This document shows positions 37,436 to 51,300 of a stretch of DNA of 64,000 bases, piece by piece. The notes under the pieces are model-generated. The model had not been told where the DNA came from, did no database searches, and worked only from the letters and a program-made list of their open reading frames with translations. Position numbers and translations under genes: made by a program. Positions within the stretch are counted from its first letter, which is position 1; each line of letters begins with the position of its first letter. Source of the stretch: Brachypterus glaber (taxonomy: Eukaryota > Arthropoda > Insecta > Coleoptera > Kateretidae); NCBI GenBank assembly GCA_958510825.1, contig OY294047.1, positions 52,807,365 to 52,871,364 of the forward strand, given 5' to 3'.

Positions 37436-40087
37436 GAATTTTCGGCACGGGTTAGAATCTTTTGATCATCTTGAAATTTGGCAAATAATTTTGTAAAAGG
37501 AAAAAAATAAGATTTCAAGCCCTTTTCATTTTTCACATAAAAAAATACAGATAATTTTCAACGATTTTTTACGATTTATAGTAATTTTACGTATTTTAGG
37601 TGCCCATTACCACCCTTAGAGAAGTTTGATCACTCTCAAATTTTCAGTTTTTTCTAGTTACACCTAAATGAAAATTTTAAGATAATGAAAATTTTAAGAT
37701 AATAAAAAAGTATAAGGTCCACCCTAGTGAGACATATTGTCTAAAAATGCTTAGTTTTCGACATATGTATATAAAGATTAATTTTTATAAAATAGAATAG
37801 TTTTGAAATAAATTTAATGTTATCCCTTATTTAGTAGTATTATACTATGTTACAAAACAGTTTATTTTGAATAAAAAAGTTTAGTCTATCATTTTTTTAG
37901 TATCTTTCATTGATTTATAAAATTAAAATTTAGTTTATTCTATACAGATCTATTCTATAGCTATAGAACAGATCTATAACCTTCTATACGAGCAATAAAT
38001 AAGCGATATTTCTTTGTTATATCCTAAATTTAATAGATGTTAACTTGATAAGTGGTAATTTTATATAGGTACTTCAATTGCCTTTAACTGATAAATAAAA
38101 CTCATGTACTTGAAATGTGCCATTTATAATATAACTGTGCCTTTAAAAAGTTATGTTTGACGCAAAAATGTTTTGTTGCAATAATGTTAAGTTACAAGGT
38201 AAGCTATGCTTTTTTAACATGTAAAAAACTCGTTAGGGGCTACAATAGCACATTACATACAGATGTGGAAAATGTTTCATTTCCTGAGGGAAAAAACACC
38301 AAGGGGCGATAGCCCCGCGGTCAGCTAATTCCCGAAGGAAAAATTAAATTTTCCGCCGAGCTTTGTATACTATTTTATTGTATATTTTATGTTCCACAAC
38401 AAAACTGACACCATCTTCATATTTATAAACACTGGTGAAGTTAGTTACACATTTTTGATTTGTCAGTACATGTATAGATGGCAATCTCCACGAAAATAAA
38501 ATAAAAATGACTCTTTATATTAACAATTTTAAAAGATATAAATATATTGAACATAAATTCATTCATTCGACACGCATAATAAATATTTGTCTAAAAGTAT
38601 AAAAATAACGTTATGTATTTACTTCGTTAAATTACCGGCGGTGGCAGCACTTATCAGTGATCTTTCCGAAATATCAGCTAAATTGGTTTGTGAATTTAAT
38701 ATATTTTAGAAATACGAAAATATTGCGATTTATATATATATATATATATATAATACATTAATACATTTAAGTTTTTGACATATCTGTAGTGAAGTAAAGT
38801 TAGTCACAAGACAGTTCCCGACCAAGGGATGGAAATGTGGTATTTCAAACTTTTTAGGTAGTAGAAGTTAACAATAATTTGATTTTCCAACTTTTACTAA
38901 ATGATTGTGAATAAAATTATTTTTGTTTGTCCGCTCTTGGAATTTTTTAATTTTTTTTTTCCAAAGACCAAATTGACTCTTTTTGATGATTTTACAAATA
39001 ACATTAATTCTCTCACTGTGTGAATTAGCAACAGAAAGTTGTTGGTTTTACTCACGTTGCCCCTAGCACCGTGAGTTATAGAATAACAAAAAAAAATGTA
39101 CCTAATACGGTAGGGAGTTGATCCCATTTTCGTTACCTTAAGCTACTAAATTTTAATTTCTTTCTAAAATTTGTGGTATACTATATTATAGTTAATACAG
39201 GAGCTATAACTATAAATTTCACAAAGATATAGCTATTTCTCGGAGCCTCAAGCGCCTGACAATTAGGTTAAGTGAACATACGCCGTGAAATTAAAAATAT
39301 TCCCTAATTGACTCAAGAGAAAATTCACGGATGTCTGGAAAATTTAAAAAGCTTCGCTTTATGCACAAGGAAATTTTTCGGAGAAACTACGTTCCATAGA
39401 TTCTCTTTAATTACACGGTACTAAGTGCTAAAAAGTGGAGTTTTTTTACCCAGGACCGGACTGGACAGTGTAGCAGAAGGCATCCCTTGTGGGAAAATGG
39501 TCAAAAGTATATTTCTAAGCTTAAGAAAAGGAAACATTTCCAAATTGAGATGCTGTTTGACCGAGGCAGACTCTCGAGAGTTGGAAATGTATTTTTTTTA
39601 GTTTAGAACATTATTTTATTCACAATTATATAAAAAATAAAATATATTACCAAAATAATTGCTTTTAAATGTTTGGTTTTGTCGCTCTCATAATGACAAT
39701 CATGGCGCGCTATCTATGGTAAAATCTAAAGCCAAAACATGTTAGAAAAGATTTTTTTCTACAATCTAATCGAAAAATTAACATTTCTATGAAAACAAAT
39801 GAAGTTTTCAGACTTCAAAATAAGCTATTTCTTAGTATTTTACTTTTCTGCTCGTTACCATGACATCAAGCAGAAAAGGGATTTTTTCCGCGCGAACAGT
39901 GTAGGCAACCGGCATGTCAATCGTAAAACAGCTGTCAGTTATATGCAACGAGATGTTGGTCCGCCACTTTTTTAATATGAAATTATTATTTATTTTGAAT
40001 CAAACCTCAATTTCGTGTGCTAAATATTTGTGTGCTATATATTTGTTGTTACGAGAGAATTGTGGAGAGTTACTGTGATTTTCCTTA
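37436..40087 (+). other. AT-rich stretch without a gene
   Basis: Only a (TA)n run at about 38732-38752 and short unassigned frames. Confidence 0.7.
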
Positions 40088-40460
40088 GTAGTTTTCGTGA
40101 AAAAGGTATATTGGGGTTTAAGGTTGCTGAAAGTAAATCGGATAATAAGAAAATATCTAACTCCACTCCCTGAGGGGCGGGGGGTAGTTTTCGTGAAAAT
40201 TGGTATATTGGCGTTTTTGAGGTTGCTCAAAGTGAATCTGATAATAAAAAAAATCCAACTCCACCCCCTAAAGGGCGGGGTGTAGTTTACGTGAAAACTG
40301 GTATATTGGGGTTTTTGAGGTTGCTGAAAGTGAATCTGATAATAAAAAAATTCTAAACTCACCCCCTGAGGGGCGGGGCAATTTTCTTGAAAAGTGGTAT
40401 ATTTGGGTTTTTAAGGTTGCTGAAAGTGAATCTGATAATAAAAATCCATTTCACGCGCAG
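40088..40460 (+). repeat. about 97-bp tandem repeat, 3.8 units
   Basis: Units start near 40088, 40183, 40282 and 40379, each containing GGTATATTGG, GGTTGCTGAAAGTGAATCTG and a GAGGGGCGGGG end. A diverged inverted version lies at 51110-51300. Confidence 0.85.
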
Positions 40461-40486
40461 AGGTGAAAAATGGGAAACCTTTTTTA

Positions 40487-40621
40487 GGGCCACTTGCACC
40501 AACGATGGTTTAGCTTTAAACTTGGATTAAATGGACGGCCAGCCAATCAGAAAGCAGTATTTTTAACTTAAACTCAGTTTAGTTGAGATAATCTCAGTTT
40601 AAGAGTTGGTGCAAGTGGCCC
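40487..40621 (-). mobile_element. MITE, TTA target duplication (copy 2)
   Basis: Inverted ends GGGCCACTTGCACCAAC and GTTGGTGCAAGTGGCCC flanked by TTA at 40484-40486 and 40622-40624. It interrupts a repeat whose uninterrupted relative is at 51071-51115. Confidence 0.9.
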
Positions 40622-43600
40622 TTACTGGGCAGTGTATTTTATAATACGGAAAAAATTATTATATTTTTACAAAAAAAATCTCTATTTTGTGAAGGTTTAT
40701 TCGGAATCAGTTCGTAAACTCGAGTGGTAAAAGAATGAACTTTTGGAAAAACAAAAGACAAATTCACAAATCGTAACTAGATGTGCCGGTCGTTTATCAC
40801 ATAAATCCTTTAGGGCCGATATGGCTGCGTTTTCTCAAATAGGGACGGGACATTTATTTCACTTTCTCCTTGCCGTTTAGCTCTAGGACAACTAGATATT
40901 CTCGTTAAAAAAGCCGACAAACTATAGTACAGTTGATTTCAACAAAACTGGAAAAGTGGGGTTAAGTAAAATTTCATGTTTTCATAAAATTTAGTTGTGT
41001 GAATGTGGATTATTTAAATGGGGTTATGCCTGTTTGAAAAATAAGGTTAGTTTAACCATGTCAAAAATCATATGTTATTCTATGCATTTGTGTTTAGTAA
41101 ATACTATTTGGATTTTGAAGCGTATCTCTATTGTTAATTACTGTATTTCTGCTCTAAAATATCCCTATTCTAAAATGTCTATTATTAAATCCCCTTATCA
41201 ATATATTTTGTATCTAATAAACTTGTTTTAAATACCTTTATTTTTAAAAAACACTACTAGTATATTGGTCTCCTACAACTAGGTATTCCTCATAGTTCCT
41301 TAATTTAAAAATTATAATTATTGGTTTTACACCAGTATTCTTCGAGTATTCTTGTTTTTCTGCTTTATCTCTCCCAATTTTAAAAAACTACACCAACATT
41401 TTTTGACTTTCACATTGATGTGGCAATTACAATATTGACACTAAATTTATTAACAAGTAAACAAATATTTGTCAAATGAAAGATAGTTCACAATGTAATT
41501 TTTTTTTATAACCCCACTTTTCAGTTTTGTTGAAATTAACTGTACTATAGTTAATATTATTACTATAGCCTATTATGTAGTATTTCAGTGGACCAGTTAT
41601 ACCAACATACATCATTCATAATATCTTGTGTTTCATTCATTATCCAACCAAACAAATTTGGTAGCCCTGATCTTTTTTCCGCTTTGTTCTTCTTGTTTTG
41701 ACATTTTTTTTTCATTATTTTCGGTTCAGGAGTTACCTTTTATTTTTGTATATATACAAGAATTACTGTAAAAACTGTACTGTGATATTGAAAAATAAAG
41801 TATATTATTATTATTATTATTATTATTATCATTATTATTATAAAAAAATCATTATTTTACCCCTCTTTTGTTCTAAAATCCTGGGTGATAAAAATATTCT
41901 GAGGACATATTTAGATTCGGCGACTAAATATTAGTTAAAAAATATCCAACTTAGAATATGGAAACTTTAAATTCATAGGTAGAATAAATAGGAATATTAT
42001 GGAAAAAAATATTTAAAAAAATGGATCCTGTGACAAAACTAAGTAGGGGTGGAGGGCAAGGAGAGGGGTGCAAGAGGGGACAAGCAAAAAGCCACGTCAA
42101 AAATCATGACAAAAACTAAAAATATGTTACGTAATACGGTAATAAAGTAACATTTTTATTATGTAGAACCATTAAAAAAACGACAAAAAATACGCAATAT
42201 TTTTTTTATAAATTATAATAATTATTTTTAAATTGGCATAATTGCCTGTACTTAAATTTAAAAAAATAAGACGTGCTGGATTTTTTTAAGGTTAAATTAG
42301 GGTTCTGAGCCTTTAAATTGATAAGAAAAATATATTTTTTTGGGCTCTGGAAAAATTTTTACACTGCGTGCTTTAATTTTATTTCTTTTTCATTTGTTTA
42401 CTTTTAACAAATAAACTAAGCAAAATAAAAATTTATAAATATTTTTGTAGAGAATCTTATAATCTACCAATTAAGTCCTAACAAATTTTTATAAAAATTT
42501 GATAGTTTTGCCACAAATGAGCAATTACGTAAACTATGCACTTTCATTTAAGGCTTTTTTTTTGCGTACTTTCTCTGACAGTAGGTCCTTGGCATATAGA
42601 TTTTTGAATTCCTCGTATTTTTTAAATATAATAAACATACCTACAAAATTTTACAATGATATATTTTTCTTTCTATAAAAAAAAAATGTTTAAAAACAAA
42701 ATATTTTTAAAATTTGAAGGATTTGGATCTGATTTTGTGGACTATATTATTTTCCAATTTTCCTCTTTGTCGGACTGTAAAATTTAGCGAATCAAGTGTG
42801 CCTTTTTTACGCTATTCAAGGCCTTTGCGAGCAAAAAAATGGCACAAAAAACGAATGATACTACAGGAAGATTCAGAGGATTATTAAAATAAACTAATAT
42901 TAAGGGTAAAAGGGTTTAAGGACTAAGGACTCAAGTGGGGATATAAATCTATGAGGCAACGCAGCAAAAAATGGTTTTAGAAAGATAATTAAATAAACTA
43001 AATTCGAATCAGACACCAGATATTTTCAGTATATAAATAAATACTGAATATTTAGGTATTTTGCTTCCCCATTTCTCATTTCTCAAATTTTATGTCGATA
43101 AAAATCGAACAAAAAAAGGGTTGGCTTCTTGTTTTGTCCGGAAAATCTTGTAAGCCCGATGTCTTAAGTCTGCTTTGTTCTAGAGACTTGAAATTTGGCA
43201 TTTGGATTAGTTCTTTAAAAGCTCTTGGTTGATATATCAATATGTTGTTTGGTAAAAATTGGGGTGAAATAAGTAGGGAAAAGATACAATATTTTTTAAC
43301 GAAAAAATTAAAACTGGTATATGTAGGTATAGGAGTTTTTAGGGATGCTGGATACTTGTAAATATATATTTTTTAATTGCTATACCGAAATTGGCATTGA
43401 GGTTGATAAAACTAAATCTGTTATAAAAATGTTCTAGCTGCATCCCCGGGGCAAGGGATAATAGATACAAAAGTTACTGCACACTGATGGAACAATAGAG
43501 TTATTAATAACATAATTAGATTATAGTATACAACAATAAATTGTCGCGTATGCGCAAACCACTATATATTGCATAGAATACAACAAAAAAGTAAACGTGT

Positions 43601-43664
43601 TGGGTATTTACAAATGAGTGCAGTTGTTTGATTTACAACTACGAACTGTTAAGCTATGAGGTTT

Positions 43665-43825
43665 TTCTTCACACTGGGCGGGGCTTGCAAATTCGCAGGG
43701 TCGGATTGTCGCTCCTTACTACGTCACGATCCTCGCTTTAAAATGCAGGTAATTCATCTGACCCGTCCGTGTGCGGCAGGCTAGCTGAACCTGGGATGCG
43801 TCGGCTCTCTACTGCGTTTCAAAAT
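43665..43825 (+). other. GC-rich island of unknown role
   Basis: About 160 bp of clearly higher GC with GGGCGGGGC and CpGs in otherwise AT-rich DNA. It contains ATGCAG|GTAATT, a start codon next to a donor-like site, but neither strand gives a convincing exon. It could be a promoter, enhancer or unknown exon. Confidence 0.35.
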
Positions 43826-45329
43826 TTGGTGTAATGTATTTTAAATATTTATGTGCACATAGAAACTACATATCACATGTAATTACATGTACATGCTTAT
43901 CGTTGAGTGTACTTATGCACATAAAAATTTTAGCCCAAACTGCCTACTTTAAATATTTTGGTAAAACATTTATAAGATCAGCTGATTTTTGCCATCTTTA
44001 TTAATCATCCTTCCTCAAAAAGACCTACAACAACGTTGTTGTATTATTAAATAATATGAATCTACAATTTTAATAGTGTATTTAATATAACGTTATAATG
44101 TTTTAGAATAACCGTAAAAATTGGTATTATACCTCAAAGTTGTTACAACAACGTTTGGTTGTACTATTTTTAGATTTATCTATTCTAATAAACAAACTAA
44201 AAATGCAAAATAATGAAAATTTTTGGTAGGGCTTTAGTTGTTCTCTGTGTGCATATGGGCTAGCTAATTTGTAACTTTTTTATATCGTCAGGAATTGGGA
44301 AATAAAATAAAATACTTTTATTTGATTTTTGTGTCTGCTTATTGTAATTCTTCCCTTTTTCTCCCTATTTCTGTTTGTACGAATTAGATCGAGAGAGTTG
44401 AAGCGAGAAATAAAAATTATAAGTGTGCTGCCAAATATAACGAATGTTTGCTAAAATTGAAGGATTTACTGCAAAAATTACTTGAAAAGTGGTAAAAATC
44501 ACATATAGGTTTATTTTTCCTTGTAAAATCATTTTTTAAAGCAAATTTAATATTTTTAAAACTTAAATCCACATTTAAAGAATTAGATATTTAATATTTT
44601 TAACAATCCTCGTTAAAAATGTTCTATTTGGCTTTTCAAGTATTACGCAACGCACCTGGGTGGGGGGTATTTTGGAGTGTTACGTCCATGTTAATGGTGG
44701 GGCCGACTTTTTGTGAAACAACGGTTACTAACCAAAAGGGAAATATGTGGGTATTTCTTCCGTTTTATAACTTATCAATTAAACAGAGAAAGAGATAATA
44801 CATACAGGTTAACCACAAAAAATTGACAATCGATTGGTATAAAAATTATTTTGATAGCCTTAATATAAACGCGAAAAATTAAGTGATTTTTCTTAAGTGA
44901 ATCATGTATTAAAAAAAAATAGATAAAAGTTTTTAAATTTTAACGGTAACTGAAAAAAGAATCTATCCAATAGTGCGATTTTCATACCCAATATTAAAGC
45001 TTTTTCTCGAGCTTTTTCTGAAAAGCCTTTCGATACCTATTGAGATGCAGGAATAAGGAAAATTAGATTTATTTTTCTTTACGCTTTTCTTGCGGGAAAT
45101 AACAGACTTTTTGAGTAAAACCCTTCAGTTACCCTCTTTATCTCCCCTTTTCGAGAGTTTTGCCAAAGACTAACGAAGCGATGTAAATTAATCAAAATTG
45201 AAATACCTCCAAATACTAGAAACATATTGCTGCTAACGTAACAATGCTTTCCCCTTTTGTTAATTATTTAAAAAATTATTTTTTTATCCAAACAAGGTTG
45301 AATTTGTTTTTCTCCCCTGGAAAAAAATG

Positions 45330-45640
45330 TTTTTGTATGATCATGCATAATTATGTCTTATTTTACGTAAAATTATGCATTATTATGTATGACCCGGTAT
45401 GATCATACATACTTATGCATAAACATGTATGAGATATACATAATTATATATAGACCTATGCCTAATTATGTATGATCATGCATAAAATTTTAAATTTTGG
45501 CGGAGGCGCACCATGGCCATGCATGACAAAGTTTTTGTGTGATTATGCATATATGCATTATTAATTATGTCCAATTATACCTAAAATTAAGCATAATCAT
45601 ACATAATTTTACCTAAAATTATGCATATTTATGTATCATC
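45330..45640 (+). repeat. degenerate repeats of TATGATCATGCATAATTATG
   Basis: Palindromic words such as ATGCATAATTATG, TATGATCATGCATAA and CATACATAATT recur in both orientations across 300 bp. No terminal repeats were identified. Confidence 0.75.
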
Positions 45641-46463
45641 ATACAGACTAGACCCAGAAAACACGTCCTTCCCGTGTAGGATTACAATATACTATTTTTC
45701 AACAAAAAATTTCTTAAATAAATTTTTACCCAAAAAGTTTTTGAAAAAAAATATTTTTTGCCATACGACCAATATTGAGCGAGCTAAGGAAAAGTTATAT
45801 GTTAACGAGAAAACGTTGTTTTAAAAGTCCAAACGAGAAAACGTTGTTTTATTCTAAAAATTTTTAAAAACAAAACTTTATTCCTATTTTTGTTTTCTCC
45901 TCAAAAAAAGTAAACTAACTCAATTAATTTTTTTTTAGTGTTTTGTTCGTGGAGAAATAAAAAAAAATATATGAACTTTCCCTCTGTTGGTCTGTGTCTC
46001 TGACAAGATATTTTTTCACCCTTGGGACCTAAAACGTTCAAATTTTTATTAAAGCTTTATTATATCTTGGTGGGGATTATATATGAATAATGTAGGGGGT
46101 TACTAAAGGGGATTTTGGGGTCCAACTATCATTTTCGGTTGCCAATTTGGTAATATTTTAGTATAGAACACTACATTATAATCTTATTAAGTGTAATCGT
46201 GTAGAAAGTACCTACTTTGCGCTTGAGTGAGTATATTAACAAGATAACAACTTTTCGTACCGGTTTACAGACAACATAAGGGTATTTGGAAATTTTTTAT
46301 GCCAGTTATGTGTGCATTTACAGAAAAGACAACTTTCAAATGATTTTTTTTAACAAATTCCTTAGATTCAGATTTAAATTTTAAATAAAATTTTGGACTT
46401 AGGACTTTAAGTCCAATTTTTTTTTGGAAAAACCTACTCTAGCTAAATACTAGTATGCTTTAC

Positions 46464-46583
46464 CTTTACTAGAGGTCTTCTAGTCAGAACAGCTGTTTGG
46501 GGCGCGGAGACGGCAGAGGGCGGATCAATAGGCCCGCCAGCAGCCGCCCTTCTTTTAAGCCACCACAGCACTTTGTGGTAAAT
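46464..46583 (-). CDS. internal exon of an unidentified minus-strand gene
   Basis: On the minus strand a strong acceptor CCTCTTTTTTACAG precedes 40 open codons, and a donor AAG|GTAAAG follows. Phase 0 at both ends. It reads IYHKVLWWLKRRAAAGGPID then PPSAVSAPQTAVLTRRPLVK. The GC-rich stretch coincides with the predicted exon. The plus strand is also partly open here, but only the minus strand is bounded by both splice sites. No family recognised. It could belong with the candidate terminal exon at 24747. Confidence 0.5.
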
Positions 46584-46822
46584 CTGTAAAAAAGAGGCCA
46601 AAATTATTCTATTGCTGAAATTAAATATATATATATTTTTAAATAAAAATGGTAATTTTTACTGCATATTTTTTTTTGTATTTATTAAATTTTAGGTTGA
46701 AAAATGTTTATTCAATTTTTTATTATGATTTTTTGGTACAAACCTACATTTTTTTTTATATATTTCATGTATCAGAATTAATCATAAATGATTTGAATCT
46801 GAAGTTAATATAATCATCCGTT

Positions 46823-47598
46823 CCCAGGTAGCAAGGGATGTTATATTACAAGAAATTAACATCACTTTTGGGTGTATTTTTAAACTAAATCATAACATCA
46901 CATAATATTGAAAAATAACATGTATTTAACATCACATTTGCAACGTAACACGTGTGACGTGACAACCATGTTATTTAATAACAAATATTTAGCAACACTG
47001 TGAATATATCGCATGTCACATATTAACGTGGCTTTCACGTGAATGTCATGTTATTTTGCTTCTCACCGACGTTCGAAGCAAAAAAATCGATATAAGATGA
47101 TGTTGATAGAGCAAATTGTTATAAGGAAATTGTATATACATTATACGATTTCCAATGGATAGGGGGCTTTGCCGGGTTTCTCAAGTCCACGGACACGGAT
47201 TAAAGGAATATATTCTCCGCTTTATCTGAAATTTCGTATTTAGAATCTGTTTCAATCTGTGATTGATTCAATTACTGATTGATTTTAAATCCGATTTTTT
47301 TTATAGGGTTATAGCGTTTTTAATGGTTTTAATTTAGAAAAAGCTAATATCCTAGAATATTATTTAAATATTTAAGTACCAGTAACGGCATCCATAAGAT
47401 ATTAGATATAACAGGAATGTGGATTTATGATGTCACAAACACGTTATTTTCGGGATGTCATTGTGTGATGTTATTAGGGGCGGACTTAGGACATCCCCAC
47501 CATGCTACATTCTTGTTAAATGAGACTACAATCTTAACATCACATGTCACATATTAACGTGGCTTTCACATGAATGTCATGTTATTTTGCTACCTGGG
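46823..47598 (+). mobile_element. TIR element with internal AACATCACATGT words
   Basis: Ends CCCAGGTAGCA and TGCTACCTGGG are perfect inverted repeats over 11 bp. The interior repeats AACATCACATGTCACATATT and similar words, and carries a segment (47055-47225) shared with 35820-35935. Confidence 0.82.
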
Positions 47599-47689
47599 TT
47601 ATATGGTAAATTTTCTCGTGCGATGTAAATATTGGGTAATATTTTATTATATTTTATGTGATAATATAGTTTACATTTAATTACATTAT

Positions 47690-47961
47690 ATTATATTTTT
47701 GTTTAACCTCGTACTATTCTACTTAATTAAAGATCCCCTACGTCCAGGACTTGTGTGGGCTAGTAGTAGAGGGAACCACCGGCTTATACTGACTTTCGAA
47801 CTACTTTTTATAGAGAGTGTCCGCTTCACTTACGCCTTCTCAAAATTTCAATTATTAATTAACTGAAAAAGGCAAATCGGCGTCAGTGAGAATCGAACTC
47901 ACGCTAGTTGGCTAGTAGCCTTGTCATGTACAGACGCGGTAGACCACTACACCAATCCTCC
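47690..47961 (-). mobile_element. tRNA-derived SINE (copy 2 of 4)
   Basis: Reverse-complement copy with B-box GTGAGTTCGATTCTCAC and body as in the 29106 copy; the A-box side ends GGAGGATTGGTGTAGTGG. Confidence 0.88.
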
Positions 47962-48180
47962 TTACATTGGATACAAAAAAAATATGGTAAAATTACTCCA
48001 AAAATGTATATTTACTTTAAAAATATCGTAATACTAGTTTATTGTATAAAATTAAAAATTACTTTCTAAAATACTGTGTGTATAAATAAAGTAAATCAAT
48101 AAACTCTTGTTACAGTGTAGCTTGTGGAAAAATTCATATCAAATTTGCAGTTTTGGCGAAGGCGCATACATTAGTTACAC

Positions 48181-48370
48181 GCTCAGTATACATTTAACGT
48201 TAGAATAACGTTTTACTAACGTTAGAAAACTGTATAAAAGTACGTTATAAAATATGTGCAAATGTCCCGCTTTTTAACGTTAGAATCAAACGTTAGTTAC
48301 AAATGTTAATCTAACGTTAGATTTTTAAGTTAGAAATACGTTATAAGTACGTTTAATTTATAACTTTCGG
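48181..48370 (+). repeat. degenerate repeats of AACGTTAGA
   Basis: AACGTTAG or its complement occurs about six times in 190 bp, mixed with ACGTTATAA words. Similar in style to the word-repeat elements at 35038, 46823 and 51959 but without clear ends. Confidence 0.65.
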
Positions 48371-51300
48371 AGGGGACGTGGCCAACTAGGAAATTTCTAC
48401 CTGGATCATAAAATGGCAGCTGGAGTCAAATTTATTCATATAAATAAATCTTAATATTTTAGCAATCATAATATTTTCAAACATAATTTTGTTACATTTA
48501 TATATAAAATAGCCATCTTTTTAGGTGCCCCTAAATATTTTTCGTGTAATATGCTGTTATACTTCGATAAATACGTTTACCTCTCAGAAAAACTTTATAT
48601 TTAGTTAGTTAATATTTATTTATACATTCAGAATCTTAAAATATTTTTTCAATTCTAATACAGCGTTGCCAGACTATATTTTTTATTTTTTACTTTTTAG
48701 AGACAGGAGTGGGTCCATTTTTTTTTGCGAAAAGTTTTTATTTTTAAACACCCGATCAAAATTTTTGACATATAGTGCGTCGCCGCTGACCTATATCTTT
48801 CTCGCTCGCGAAATACCGCCACCGCGAAAGATGCGTTTTGAGAATGTTTCTTACATTTCTTAAGCAGAATGGAAATTTGCTTATATTAACCCTTTAGAAT
48901 TAAGTTGACTTTAAGTCTGCAATCTTCATGAAAATAAGTGAAAAAGTGCAAATGAAATATGACGAAAATTATCGGATTCGGTAGTGGATCCAACAAGAAC
49001 AGAAAAACCGAGTTTAAATTACTATAGCTACTATAGCTACTCAGATTTGAGTCAAAACTACAAAAAAGTTTTTACAGATATTTTCACAAAAATGGGTCTT
49101 ACACTGCAAAAAATATTTCCGGTACGGATAATCCGCAGTCTAATTACCGGCTAGGGAGCGTTCAAGTATTACGCAACGCAAATTTTGATCATTTTGGACC
49201 CCCACCCCCCCCTGTAACGCTATTTTCCTATACCATTACAATGGGTGTAACACTCCAAAATGATCCCACCCCCCTTAGGAGCGTTACGTAATACTTGAAC
49301 GTTCATGAAGCTGAAGTTTGCAACGTTTTTTTGCATCGAAAAAAATAGTATATAAAAGCACTTATTCCATAACACGTTTTTAGCGCACTAGTAATTTAGA
49401 AAACTCGCCGCAAGCGGCTTGTTTGTTTTCATTGCAAAAAAACGTGGCAAACTTCAACTTCATGAACGTTCCCATATCGGTCCAAACCAGAATTAAAAAA
49501 AAAAAATAATTCAAAATTAAAATTTTAAAATAAAATTACATTTTTTCTAGAAAAAACTGCAAATTTTTCACATTTCGTACCGTAATTTTAAAATAATATT
49601 GTTATTTTAAAACTTGATTTTAGGATAAAACCTTAATATTACGTTGTTATCGTAAAGTTTAAGGGAAAATTTTAAGAAATTCTCAAAATTACTATTGGAT
49701 GGTTTACTCGTCCTTAACAACAAAATTACTAAAAATTTGACCAATAAAATTTTACAATTTTATATTACTCTTCAATTTTAACCCCAATTTTTACAGTGTA
49801 CCAGCGCAGATACTTTTTGGGACTACCTTTCTGGGTATTTTTTTTCGAACTACCTTTCTGGATCTTTTTTTAATTTTTAACCGACTTCCAAAAAAGGAGG
49901 ACGTTATCAATTCGACGTGTGACTTTGTTTTTTTATGTTTATTCCCGCATAACTTTGGAACGGATGAACGGAATTTGATGAAACCTTTTGCTACTTAAAG
50001 AGGACATTCCTGAGGTGGTCCCGTTTTAATTTGACGCTCGGATAATGCCGGGTAAGCCGGATAATCAAGATAAATCTAATAGTTTTAAATTTCACTTAAA
50101 AATTTCACTTAAAAACGGGCTTAATTTGGTTCTAATACCACCCAAATTTTTAGAAAATGATCGGACAACTCGGATAAGTCGGATAAATTGATTAAGGGGT
50201 CACTCAAATATTACGGCAGGCTAAAAATCTTTTAAATGCCGCTAAAATTCATTCTGTGGACCTGCAATATTAAAATACCAAGAGAAAATAAAATAAAATT
50301 TGTGATTATACCATAAGGCGTTATTTAATTATTACTTAACGCTTAAAGTTTAACAAAGATTTTTTTTAGTATTTCGTTTAAAATAAGGTTGGTTGGACTC
50401 TTGGGCGCTAAAATAAAAATACTACTAAATTTATTTTTTAGAAATTTATTTTTAAGATGATGACGTCACAACGCACTAATAGTGCGTTGTGACATCAGCA
50501 GCTTGTCGAGATGGAAGGACAACTATAATTTAGCTGATGACGTTATAAATCTACAAGTTCTGTGTCTCTAAAAAGTAAAAAAATAAAAACTTTTCGCAAA
50601 AAAAAATGAACCGACTTCTGTCTCTAAAAAGTAAAAAATAAAAAATAAGTCGATGCCAATTTCACAGAAAACAATTTAACAACAAAAATAATTGTTAGTA
50701 TTTTTTACTTTTTAGAAACAGAAGTCGGTTCATTTTTTTTGCGAAAAGTTTTTTTTTATACGTTTTCTAAATCACCCTGTATTAGGCTTTTATAATATAA
50801 TATATTTAATTAAATATATAATAGCATTTCCATATTAAAGCGCCATTTATTTATCCCCATTCGTGTATTTAAAAACCGACCGAGTTAATTAAAAATTGAC
50901 AATTAAAACAAAATAAATCAATACGAAATGGATGAGTTTTTGATATTCCTTTCAGGATAAAAAATAAATTTTATTCGACTGAAGCGAATATAATAGAATG
51001 GATTTCTAAACACACAAAATAATAAAAGTTTATACAGGGTACCTTTGAATTTTTACTTCCTCTAAATAAAAAAATACACTGCCCAGTAATAAAGCTGTCC
51101 CATTTTTCATCTCCGCGCGTGAAATGGATATTTTTATTATCAGATTCATTTTTAGTAAGCCCAAAAACCCCAATATATCAATTTTCACTAAAACTACCCC
51201 CCGCCCCACAAGGAGTGGATTTGGAAAAAAAATATTTTAAGATTCAGTTTAAGCGACCTCAAAAACCCCTATAGCAATTTTCAAATAAAAAAAAATATTG

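Larger units (their letters stand above)
40625..46463 (+). other. AT-rich stretch; one GC-rich island, no clear gene
   Basis: Includes an (ATT)n run at 41804-41840, a GC-rich patch at 43665-43825 and word-repeat DNA at 45330-45640. The open frames at 40995, 41698 and 45621 lack coding signals. Confidence 0.65.
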
